Below are positions 35,690-46,429 of a stretch of DNA of 64,000 bases, piece by piece. Position numbers and translations under genes: made by a program. Each line of letters starts with the position of its first letter. Position 1 is the stretch's first letter. Origin of the DNA: Linnemannia schmuckeri (taxonomy: Eukaryota > Mortierellomycota > Mortierellomycetes > Mortierellales > Mortierellaceae); the NCBI GenBank assembly GCA_029449235.1, contig JANATG010000007.1:2356001-2420000 (forward strand), in the 5' to 3' direction. The notes beneath the pieces were generated by a model that was given only the letters and a program-made list of their open reading frames with translations, did not search any database and had not been told where the DNA came from.

Positions 35690-37720
35690 TACTCTTCCAA
35701 AAAGAGTGAAGAATCTGCGAAGATGGTGAAAGTTAACAGGAAAGCAAACTCGGAAGAGAGCGCGAGCGAATGGAGATTAGGAAGGTGCCAATCCTATGTC
35801 CAGTTGGGCCGAACAATTGTTGGCAGTATTGTCGATGAATTAGTCGATGTGTTGTCGTCATATATTCCGTAGGACCGGCAAAATTCCTTCGCGCGTGGGA
35901 TATAACAGTACGGGTGCATGAACTCGTCTATGACAAGATTATGATCATCATACCCTTCCTCGCGATCCGAGTAGTTGTTTACAGTGAACGCCAGGTAGAT
36001 GAGTTGAGTTGTCGAATGGAGTGCACGGGATGAAAGGGCAATTCAGGAAGTCCCTTCAGGATCAAGGACCCAGAAGGGAGAGGTGAGCAGGCAGACAAAG
36101 CTCAATTTCATCACGCTGATAAATCTGAGTCTCGTCGAGGAGCAGAACCGAGACAACGTTCGGATAGTTGGAGAAGAGCTGTGGGTCAGCGGTCAACCCA
36201 GGTGCGCTGATGAATATTCTGAGATGCGTCAAGAATGGGAGCTCCACCCAGCCCTTGTCAAATCGCGGGATGGAATTGTACGAAATTCTATGGTGATACG
36301 CCTCAAATTCCTTTAAATTCTGGCTGTAGGCGATGGCAACGATGTCGGTCTCATCCGGTACCGGTTTACAAAACTCGCTGATGACAATTTCCTCCAAGGT
36401 GATCAAACCCTTCGTCCACTGCTCGGATTGGACAGACGACTTCCATTCGGTCTCCTTCGTAGTGCTTCAAGTGGATATTTTGTCGATCCTCCTCCGCGAG
36501 TCGTCTCTTTTCATCCACTGCCCACTTAAAGCTCTCCACCGAACGATGGCACCCACAGCCTCCGAAGCGCGCGAAACTTCTGAATGATATTATGGCACTT
36601 GTTAAGGACAATGCTTTCAACGGCACCAGCACCTTCCAATACCGTTGTATCCAATTCCACCAGCCCGCTGACATCCGTGTCCCCTTTGCGACTCAGCAGC
36701 TGATGGATTGAGTCTTTCGTTTTTACGATCATGGATCTCAACAGCGCCGGTAACAGACTAGCGATGTCTGCAAGAATGGTCTCGGGGCAATGATACGGAC
36801 TACCATACTTCCAAGTCCATGTGGCGCCAAAGCTTGTTCTGACCGACTTGAGAGCTCTTGGAAAGAGTCGAGTATGCGCCCCCACAAATCGCACCAACGG
36901 CCTGTGCCCTTCCTCAAAATCTGATTCAGTCTCCACCGTGCTAGCGAAATAATCCAGGACAAAATTTATCGTCAATGGCTCAAAATAGCGTCCAATATCA
37001 GAAAAGAGGATAGTCAAAGACTGCTATTGCTCCAGAATCGGAATAGCCAACGTCCGATTCACCTCACAATAGAACAGGACTTAGTAACAGCATTGGTAAA
37101 ATCCTATGTCAGCCTTGAACCTGGGACCCTTCTCGTTGGTTGAGAATAAGTTGGTCAGGTCGCACATTTCGTGAAATTCTTGGGTGTGGATATAGACCGA
37201 GACCCCTGATGGAGGCTGAGCCCACTTCCGGAATTGATCGGCTCCAAGGGCCCAGGGCGACTGATGGAGATAATGGACTTGGACGAGATAATCCAGCGGA
37301 AGAGGTGATCCAGAAGTAGAAGTCATAGTGCTGGTAGAGGTGGCAGGAGCGATTCCATAGCGACAGGCAAAGAGGGACTAAGAAGTTGGAATCCGAGAGA
37401 GGACCTTGGGAAGAGAAGACGAGCGCGGGAGGGAGTTGAGTACAGACAAGTAGGCATCCGAGCTATGAGGAGATCTGTTGCTTTGATAGCGTTCTTGGAT
37501 CGAGAATCGGGTCTCTCGCGTGGACAGGATCAGTAAGGACTTCAATACAGGTAGGGGAGGGTGACAGTGGCAAGGTATCGATTGGTTTGGATAAGAGCAA
37601 TGAACATAGAGCTACTGTTCTCTAAGGATAGTATGTCGAGAACGCGATGGAGACATTCCGGCGGGAGGTTGGTCAAAGGGTATGAGGTGGAAATAGGTAT
37701 GGGTAAATGGAAGGCGAGGA
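35690..37720 (-). pseudogene. F-box/LRR-type protein, broken copy 3
   Basis: Minus-strand relic matching copies 1 and 2 over its length. The F-box-like LTNLPPECLHRVLDIL and TLPYLY lie near 37560-37700, with ATACCC at the place of the ATG. Further on come ALGADQFRKWAQPPSG (37081-37326), FSDIGRYFEPLTI and FVGAHTRLFPRAL (36526-37017), KWAVDEKRRLAEED (36366-36674) and KGWVELPFLTHLRI (36062-36406). Then FMHPYCYIPRAKEFCRSYGI and a tail matching the RPIWSWDWDLP motif run down to about 35690, with a TAG where the second tryptophan belongs. Frames change at least four times and several stops intervene. The plus-strand 91-aa frame at 35597-35872 is only its antisense. Its 3' end directly abuts the secreted-protein relic. 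Confidence 0.75.
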
Positions 37721-40700
37721 GTGTACTGTTGAGCAAAAGAGCGAGAAGTGTACGAAGCAACAAGGGCGAGCACTATTTTATTTGTATGTTTTTTTTTGCA
37801 AATGGCTTTTGATGAGGCTTGTTTCCAGGAGGCACATCCGCATCCTGTTTGCTTTTTTAACCTTTCAACTGTACCTCTCAGGATGTCCAGACGCAGAGCA
37901 TGAATTAAATAGAATCTCGAGTTCACCCCCTGCGATCATCTAAAAGACATAATCTGTAAAATGCTGTACCTAGAGGCTTATAAACATTTTAATCTCCTTT
38001 TAGCTAGGTAATAGATAAAAACTTCGCATTCCTTATTGTTGGTTTATCGAGTACGGTAGACTGAGTCCTTAACTAGCTCTACCACCTTTTTTTTACTATT
38101 ATAAATAATCATCGGTGGTGCCTGAAAACATCTTGTTAGTCTCAGATGTGTGATTTTTTGGGATCACTGGCGGTGAGCAACAGTTCACTTTGCTTGAGTG
38201 TTCAAGTATTGAGCAGTTGGCCTTGACATGAAGGAGCAAAGGATCGAAGATCGAAAGGTTAGTACAACGTCGTACACCGGAATACTGATAAAAACCGTGA
38301 GTCGTGTCGTCCCTGTCCTGATAAGAAAATGCCCTGGTTCCTTCTCTTTTCTTCCCATCGAATGTCCAATGGTACTCGTTTTAAGAGGTTTCGTCATCTC
38401 TCTGGCTAATGTAAACGGGAGTGGGAAGAAAATGAAAATGGAAGAGGTGAATTGAGTTGAGTTTATGCTGATGCAAGTTAGCACGAAATCTTAATGCCCA
38501 GATTGCTTCACAATTGAGAATGGACGAAGGTCAAGAAAGAACAAAATCAATACTGAAAACACGACGGGACCTGTTTGTTATGGGCATCTTGGCGGACATA
38601 AAAGTGCGGACAAAGGGGATATGGAGCTATATAGATTTAGAGAAGGAGAGTGCTTTTTGCGCATACCTTGCTAACGCAAGTCGTTTGTGAAGGAGAATCA
38701 ATGGAGAGCCAAGACTTCGGATGCTATCTCGTATCATCTTGATAACTGTTCATATTGGGCTCGGTACTGAAAGTAAGCAACAATAGTCGTTAGCGGTGCG
38801 GAGGGTATGGTAGGACGGGGAAGAGGGACGAGTGTCTATTCAGGAGAAAGTGTAAAAAAGTATGCGTCAGTGATGTCTTAGTTTATCTTGCCAGGAGTGC
38901 TGAGATGAAGTATGGTTGAAATGTGAAATGCGAGCAAGCAAAAAAAAAAAAAAAAAAAAAAAGCTTTCCCATGTCGACGCCATTTTCTTTTTTTCTGGTC
39001 TCCGAGCATCGATCGATCACCCTGATTGGCTTGGAAATATTCTAATGGTTTCGAACTCTCTCTTTACTACCATCACGGAAATCAAAAGACAGCATTATTT
39101 TTTTTTGTTGCTACTCGCTAATTGCAAAAACACCATGGTTCAAAGAACAAGGGCTACATAGAATGCAACGTGGAAGGAGTCGGGCGTGTGAATGGCCAGT
39201 TTGCCCCTTGGTGCCCATGGATTTGACGTTGGTGCATAAGAATTGCAGGACCTCCACAAAATTTGAACGTCCGCATTGCGTTTCCTATACCCAACATGGA
39301 GCTGGAGTCTGCCTGCTGTCTCCTCCCCCGTTTCTTCTTCCTCTACTTTTTCTCATCAAGCGCCCCATACTGTACCCAATGCAACAGAAACGGTCGCATC
39401 CTACACTATTCTAGATAATAGAGTCTGTTTTTGTTCTACTTTTCGATTCTTTTTCACCCACTCCCTCGTTGTACTCTCATTATTTTCCTTCTGTAAGCGG
39501 TTACCACGACCCTGTATATCAAAATCAAATAATAGCAAACACAAATGGTTTTCCTTTTCTCTCATTGTTTTTATTCATCAGCTCTCACATTCACAAGCGC
39601 CCATTCATCAAGCACGTCGAAGGGGATGGCAGACCAAGTACAAAAATAACATTAAAGAAGAATTAAAGAAGACTGACATCGAGTGGGAAAAGCCAAGGAG
39701 AAATGTCTGTCAATTGTATATTGTGCATGACTTTATATACCTGTTTAAGAATGTATGAGGTTGTGAGCGTACGCGCTTTGGTATGGGTGAGTGAGTGTGA
39801 AAGAACAACGGTTTTCACTCTTGCGCTTACCCATGTTATCCTTGATATGGTAAAGTGCTGCCATACACAGAAAGAATGCTTAGAGGCTTCAATTTCTTAT
39901 TTATATTTTTATATCCTCTCCAATGGGTCTTGGACAACTGTAGCTCGATTGTCACTTCACTTCAACGCGTGTCATTCGATCGTACTCAACAACTTGATTC
40001 ATCCTAGAGGACTTCTTTTTTTCCATCCCACCTACACTCCCTCCTTGTATTGGTCATGGGCATGTATGTTTATTTCCCTTTTGGGCCACTTTTGAACAAA
40101 CAACTGTACCCTTGTGTTCGCCGGAAAATATACCAAAAACAACGAACACAATATAAAACCAACGATAACTAGTAAACACCAAAAACATTAGAAGACGTAA
40201 AAACCATACAGCCATGGCATTTCATGACAATGTATATGCGTAAACAAAAGCATCCTATCCGGAACTCTCTAGCCAGCATCCATCCTACCAAGTTATATAC
40301 ACTCTTCGTCTTTCTCCCTGGGGACTGCTCCATTGTACGCACTCTCAATTACCCTACCTCCCGCCTACTACTTCTCATTCCCCTTGTCTTTTTTTACAGG
40401 TTCTCTGTGCTCTCAGAACGGCTTTCATGGAGCCCATCATGCAAGTTGCATGTTGCCAGATTTCTCGTTTGTCATGGAAATTCACTCCCTGGAACACAAA
40501 ACAAGAAAAAAACGCGCATCTTGTCGTGGGTACCTCTATCGTTCGATCGTGAGAAAAAGAGAAATGACTCTACCAACTGGGGTCTGGACAAAATGGGTGG
40601 AAGCAACACTACAACGGGTACTACCACGTCCTCCGCATCTGAACGCCACTAAATTTTGTTTAGAAACATCATAGTTGATGGATGGTAGGTGATACTAACA

Positions 40701-42000
40701 TCCACCTGGACTTTATTCAGAAGAAGCAATGAGTGGTGAAATGTGATGCACTGCTACTGCCTTGCCAGGTGTATGACCTCTCTTCCGTCCTTCCTCCACT
40801 TGTCTCTCGACTCCTCTTCTTCTTCACCCTCTATTACTTTTCTAGCTCGCTTTTACTCTCATAGGAGCATATGCCTTGATTGAACAGTGCACGATTTTTG
40901 ATCACCCTCTTTTCTTGCTAGAGCAATAATGAGCGACAAGACATTGCTCGGTCATTTTTTGCAGTAAGAGTACTGCCTCCTATTCCCTTTTCAACAAGGT
41001 CTTAAACGTACTATAAAAGAAACGTTGTATAGACTTGTCTATTTGTCGAACACAGTTCGGAGGGAATGAAGGATCCAATAATCGGGTATTCTTTTTTGAA
41101 ATTTTAAGTCCCCTTCGTCTCATCGATAAATTGAAAAAAGAGAGTAAATAGACAAAAATACTTGTTTTTTTGGACATCATCAATTTCTTTTCTACCAATG
41201 TTCATGTCCTCTTTTGGCATGTCATCTTCGTCTTCATGAAAAGGCCGTTATGCATACTAGACAACAACATGATTTGAGTGTCAATTTCTCGATTTACACA
41301 TCGTTTCTTCCTTTTCCGCTTCTTTTTACCGTTTTACGAAGAGAGGGATACTCAAGTCCTCCCGTCCTACACAAGAGGGAATCCCAAAAAAAAGTAAAGG
41401 ATGGATCTCATCCTTCATTTGTCACCTGTTGTTCAAACATCCCTCCCCGTTCTCCATGTGTTATCCAAGCATCATCTCCATTAATCTGCTTCAACTTCCT
41501 TCCACTAATAGTGCAATAATAATCCTTGTATTCCCTATTTCTCCTCTATCTACCCTTCTATTTTCTTTTTTTTACGCCGATGCCCTTCCACTCCAATCCT
41601 CCCACCCTTGTTCCTGCTTTGCATATTCTAAACGTTATTCTCACAACATGTTTTTCCTTGCTCTCAAAAAGAAAATTGCTCTCCCAGCGCCTCCTCCTCC
41701 TCGCATCATGCAGTCAGTATATCCATGATTTCCCTCTGTCAGGGACGCTCCATCTTCCGTTATCCACTGCAGAACAGCAAAATAAAGAAAAGAAAAACGC
41801 ATGCACAGAGAGGCAGAGAGAGAGATATGGAGGAGAGGGATGCCATTTGATAGGATGGGATGTATAAAAATTCGATTCAGAACGCCCGCCTGCATTCTCC
41901 GACAAACTACTCGCTAGGAGCTGGGATGAGAAAAGATTTGTTACAAAAGATCCGTTTTCGGTGCAATTGACTGACCGAACAGTGGGACCGTGTGAGACAG
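37721..42000. other. AT-rich accessory spacer
   Basis: About 4.3 kb without a supportable gene. It contains an A-run of about 22 bases at 38940-38962 and many T-runs. The longest frames (39276-39758, 40224-40652 and 40333-40674 on +) lack domains and overlap one another in different frames. I could not detect further copies of the F-box or secreted-protein families here, though strongly decayed ones could be missed by eye. Confidence 0.4.
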
Positions 42001-42011
42001 CAAGCCCAGTC

Positions 42012-42239
42012 GGTGCCTGAACGCCATCAATATTTCTTTCCCCTTCACAAGTCCTGCGTACCTGCCTTTTGAACAATGATCACCGATGGAATATAGAATA
42101 TGTTCCAGTCTCTCATGAGGGCCCTGTTTCGAAGAAAAAAAGGCATCTTTTTTACGTCTTCGCTCCCTGCTATGTGCAGTGACATATACCCAAGAGTGTA
42201 TACTTTGCCCCTTTCGCATCCTTATCCTCGCTGTTCTTG

Positions 42240-42275
<36 letters not shown>

Positions 42276-43750
42276 ATTTTTTTTTTTATTTTACTCAATT
42301 TTTGAGCAGGGCTAGTCAACTTTTTGCTCACAGTGCGGATGTATATCTCGAACCATCCAATGCATGTTATCTCAGCTTCGTTTTCCCATGAGAAAATGAG
42401 AATGGGACAAAGAGAGAGAGCAAACCAAAAGTGGCAGAGCAGTTCAATTTTTCATTCTATGAAATGGCCTAAAAAAACAGATTCTAATTCCTCTTTCTAT
42501 CTAATAGGATTGACAAAAAGGCATGTGGTTAGCCAACAACAGGGCCTTGTAACTAATTTTGAGTTGATGTAGCACCACAAACGCCATTTGATTTTCTTTA
42601 AATCTTGTGTACCACCAACCAAGTAAAATACTAGACGATTGGTGGACGCAAACAGCCCAGCCTGATGTAGTTCACTTGCAATTACCGTTATTTTTTGTGG
42701 TCCGATCGAAAAATAGGCAAAATGCTCTCGTTTTCCCGTTCATACAACGCGCAATGCGCTGATTGTTTTTTTTGTTCTAGTTCATAACGTGCCCACAGAG
42801 AAGATAATAACAACAGGGAAAGTCATAAAATCACGGGAATGAATTGACAAGAAGAAAAGGCCAAGCCAGGAAAGAAGCGTGTTGAGTGCATTGTACACGT
42901 CCTCCGGAATTTGTGTTAACCACTCGGCGACCATGACCGTGTGGATCCATAAAAATAAGGTACCCAGTATCCATCTCTCGTCGACTTTCTTTTCTTCGAA
43001 TTCTCATCTCTTCATTTTTCTTTCTCATACTCCATTTCAGCCTGCCTCATATCTACGTCCTTTTTGTCTGTCAGCTTTCCAACTGCTTTATCTCGCCAAA
43101 TGCAGAATAATTTAGTTTACAAGGGAGTCTGCAAAGTAGTCCTAATCAAGTTGTACACTTTTTCTTTTTATTCTTGCAAGCGAGATCTTTTTATGATGGC
43201 TCGTACTGTTTTGTTATCCCTGCCTTGAACTATTGAAGCACATTTTTTTATAATGCCCAAGTATTATTACTCGTTACCGTGAACAATACTCTCTTCGTTC
43301 TCCTCCCCTCTTTCCTATTATAGTGGCAGACTACTAGCGGCATCTTGCGATAGTATAGGCCTCTACTGGTATGAAAGGTACTACATGCGGCCGATCGACG
43401 AACTGGAACGAGACGAGATGGCTTATCCTTACTTCGATCTGATCGTAAGCCCAAACAAATACGAGCATCATATGAAACTCGCGAGATCCGCGTGTTTGCC
43501 GCCGGAGTTCTTAGAGGCAAGGGAGTCGGCTGACAGAAAGTGAGGAGTCACTTGTGACAGGGACTACAAGGCGGGCAAGGTTTCGTTGGTCACGAATGGA
43601 TAGCAGAGGGTGTACTGTTTGAAGGGTGATTGCAGTCCAACTTCCACTATTGCATATTCACCTATTACATATTCCTCTCCTATTGTATATTCCTTTGCCG
43701 AAAAATAAGGCTCATTTACACGCTGTAGAAGACCCTTCAGAGTTAAATGG
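42012..43750 (+). repeat. Tandem unit 1 of the secreted-protein array
   Basis: The unit opens with a CTGAACGCCATCAAT element (42016-42030), then a GGGCCCTGTTTCGAAGAAAA block near 42118. Next come TGTATATCTCGAACCATCC near 42339 and GGTCCGATCGAAAAATAGGCAAAATGCTCTCGTTT-type sequence near 42699-42733. The same elements in the same order recur in units 2 and 3. The unit ends with the broken gene copy at about 43160-43640. Similarity is moderate, so the duplication is old. Confidence 0.7.
43160..43640 (+). pseudogene. Secreted-protein family, broken copy in unit 1
   Basis: The last-exon equivalent starts at 43324 after TATAG. It reads AASCDSIGLYWYERYYM, then LIVSPNKYEHHMKLARS, then PPEFLEAR, ADRK, a stop, GVTCDRDYKAGKVSLVTNG, a stop, and QRVY. 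It aligns residue for residue with the intact copy. The two stops are single transitions relative to that copy: TGG to TGA at 43541-43543 and CAG to TAG at 43601-43603. Just upstream, GCAAGCGAGATC near 43167 matches the intact gene's donor GTAAGCGAGATT with GT changed to GC. No convincing first exon with a signal peptide remains. Clearly a pseudogene. Confidence 0.8.
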
Positions 43751-44089
43751 GTATAGAGGACCTTAGTGCTTGTAGCAAAAGCGTATGCACTAGGGGAAAT
43801 ATGACTGTATTAAAAGGGCGCTGCTTCGTACGTGGATTGTTATGTAAATATCAATCTGACCCACGGTTGTACCAAGTGGTTCGAAAAGGCGTTTTCTCTT
43901 TCAGGCCGTCGGTCGGTCGGATGTTCTCTATAACTTGTCAATACATAGTTCTTTTTTGAGTAATACTTTTTCTCTACATACATCCTTATATGAATCTTGT
44001 ATGTTCATGGATTCCTTGTTTGGCCGTTATCGAGGAAAAGCAGAAAGACAAGGATAGGGCGCCTATTCATGCTTTTAGCGAGCGAAAAA

Positions 44090-46300
44090 AAGGTGACCCT
44101 CAAAAAAAGAAACGGTCATGTTCATGAACGCCACCAATTTTTTCAAACTGCCTTGATTATTTGAGGAATGCTAACGATGATGTAGTCTCACTCACTCACG
44201 GACCCTGTTTTGAAGAAAAGAGGGTAACAAGAGCGATGGTATGCCACTTTCCTCTTTCCTCTTGTTCTTCTACATCAACGTACTGTACCATAAAAATGTA
44301 CCCTGCCAGCTTCTGCTCACCGTTATTGACCTCGTCTTTGTTCACTCTTCGCTCACATTTTTTTTCCAAGCGCAGGTCAGAGCCAATGTATATCTCGGAG
44401 CATCCATTGCATACTTTCTCGTCTTGTACTCATGAGAGAATTTGCTAAAGTAGGAAAAAAGGGCAAGAGAAACGAGCGGACGAGTAAGAGCGACTTCAAA
44501 TGAACTGGCTCTGGGCGAATGAATAAAGTGTGATAATTCGCTTCCTATGTCATTAGATTGACAAATCGATATCCATTAAGTCAGGGGTTGAATACACAAA
44601 TACACAAATTGAATGCTTGTAAACCCACACAAAGGAAAAAAACATGCATCATGACCATTGGCAGAAGACAATATCTCCCATTGGACCAGTGAGATACTTG
44701 CCCGATGTACATGGTAGTCTACCACCATGACCGTTGTATTTTATGTCCCGAACAAAAATGTGCAAGAAGAATGGGATGGATAGGAAATCGGATGCACTTG
44801 TTTTTCCCATTCGTAGATTGCTTTTCTTTCTTCTTACATTACGCCGCCGATTGAAGTTTCATTTTCTATCCACAAAGATAAATAAATGGGAAACTGTAAA
44901 GCAAGTGACTGGAATGACCGAGAGGGGAGCGGGGCATGAGAAAGCATGAGCTGGTTTTTTTTTGAGCTACATACATTTGCTAGGGTTCTGCGGTTGTGGT
45001 CGTGTAGAAGTATTAAAGACGATCCCCTGTTCTCCAACTTTTCTTTTCTCCTTTTTATTTTAGTACACGTACATCTTCCTCATTTTTCTCATCTCCTCCT
45101 CATTGTTTTCTTCCCCTCCCCATACACCCTTTGACCCACTAAGCTCTCCCCCTCCCATATCATCCCTCTACAACATCACCCGTCTCTAGCCAAATAAGCA
45201 TGAAGATTCCCTTCTCCGTCGCAACTCTTGTGCTGGCCGTCGCCTCGGTCGTAATTGCCGTCCCTACCCCTAGTCGCGCTGCTCCCATCGAGGATGGAGA
45301 CGCCCAGTCTGCACCTCCTGAGATGATCAAGTTTCTGAAGGAAGTTGGCTGGCTCTCTGCCAACTAGTATGTTCCTCTCTCTCCCATCTATCCCCTTTGT
45401 TCTCTCCCCCCTTCCCCCTCTCGTCTCTTTTCCTTGCTGCTTGTCATCTCCCACCTGCACCATTCCATAAAATGCTAGGTGCACGTTTTGCAAAAGAGTT
45501 CACAAGAGGTTCTAATCTGTTTACTTTTCTTGTCAATTCTCATTTTTATTTTTCACAGCTCTGCTCATCAAAAAGGCCCTTCGAACCCTTCATTGAACCC
45601 TCCTCCTCGTAATGGGGGTTCTACTAAGAACAGCACCCAGACTATGTAAGCGAGATTTGTTCTCTTTGTTGATTACATACTAGCTCTCCTTTTTTGTTCC
45701 AGCCTACCACAAACAACAGAGGCATGTTTTTGTCTCTTGGTCAGATTATAATTAAACATTTCTCCGTCCGCAAAAAATATCTATCTTCCCCCTTTCCCAT
45801 TTTACATCATAGTGAAAAGCGTGCGGCATCATCCTGTAATAGCATCAGCCTCTACTGGTACGTGAGGCATCCGGAATGGCTGAGAGACGAGCTGGACAAG
45901 GCTGAGGAGGCTGAACATATGTTCCGCCTGGAAGTGAGCCCCAACAAATACACCGACAAAATGTATGGCGCCCGATCGCAGGGCGCGCCACCAGAATTCT
46001 TAGAGACCAGACTGTCATATGACGGCAAGTGGGGTGTCACCCATGATAGGAACTACAGGACGGGCAAGGTCTCGCTGGTTACGAATGGACAGCAGAGGGT
46101 GTATAACCTGGGAGGTAAATTTTATGAGGACTATGAGGAAGGGTACGTTATTTTTTCCATAGCCATGTATGATTGCATCCAGTGGTTCAATTAGACTTCT
46201 CCCTCCCTCTCGTTCGGTGGGACGTTTTTTTTATTAGCTTTCTATATACATACTTTTTTTCGTCACCTAATACTTATTTTTCACGCCGCTCAATATATAA
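44090..46300 (+). repeat. Tandem unit 2 of the secreted-protein array
   Basis: It begins with CTCAAAAAAAGAA and ATGAACGCCACCAAT at 44100-44138, then ACGGACCCTGTTTTGAAGAA near 44199. TGTATATCTCGGAGCATCCATTGCAT near 44388, ATTAGATTGACAAATCGATATCCAT near 44550 and a GGAATGACCGAGAGGGG block near 44912 follow. The unit ends with the intact gene at 45200-46194. Corresponding elements occur in units 1 and 3. Confidence 0.7.
45200..46194 (+). CDS. Small secreted protein with pro-region, unknown family (intact member)
   Basis: Three exons: 45200-45366, 45559-45645, 45813-46194, all in phase with GT-AG introns, giving 211 aa. A signal peptide (about 1-20, MKIPFSVATLVLAVASVVIA) is followed by a PTPSRAAP stretch, a conserved PPEMIKFLKEVGWLSAN element ending exon 1, and a Pro/Asn/Ser-rich linker in exon 2. 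Exon 3 opens IEKR; the Lys-Arg at 87-88 is a good Kex2-type site (inference). That would release a C-terminal chain of about 123 aa containing ISLYWYVRHPEW, LEVSPNKY, GAPPEFLETRLSYDGKWGV and GKVSLVTNGQQRVYNL. It has a single cysteine and many aromatic residues. I do not recognise the fold. Related broken copies lie at 35015, 43160 and 49204. It may be a secreted effector-like, adhesive or antagonistic protein, but nothing in the sequence decides this. Confidence 0.75.
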
Positions 46301-46429
46301 ACGCCCATGTAAATCCTTTTTTTTGTCGCCTTTTGAAGAAATGTCATTTCTCTGTCCACAATCGAAGAAAAATAAGAAAAGGTAACAAAAGCGTAGTGAC
46401 GGTACATGTCCTCAATGTGTGAAAAAAAA

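Noticed and set aside
35597..35872. 91-aa plus-strand frame, first read as a last exon of the secreted-protein relic
   Set aside because: Its reverse complement matches the F-box/LRR family (SYGIYDDN, then RPNWT and DWHLP), so it is antisense to that relic, and no splice join keeps the frame.
38040..38095. tRNA-like minus-strand sequence (GGTGGTAGAGC ... ACTCGATAAACC)
   Set aside because: It resembles A and B boxes, but no acceptor stem or proper T-arm can be formed. At best a decayed pol III relic.
40224..40674. Overlapping 142-aa and 113-aa plus-strand frames
   Set aside because: Two frames compete over the same bases, with no domain, leader or splice support.
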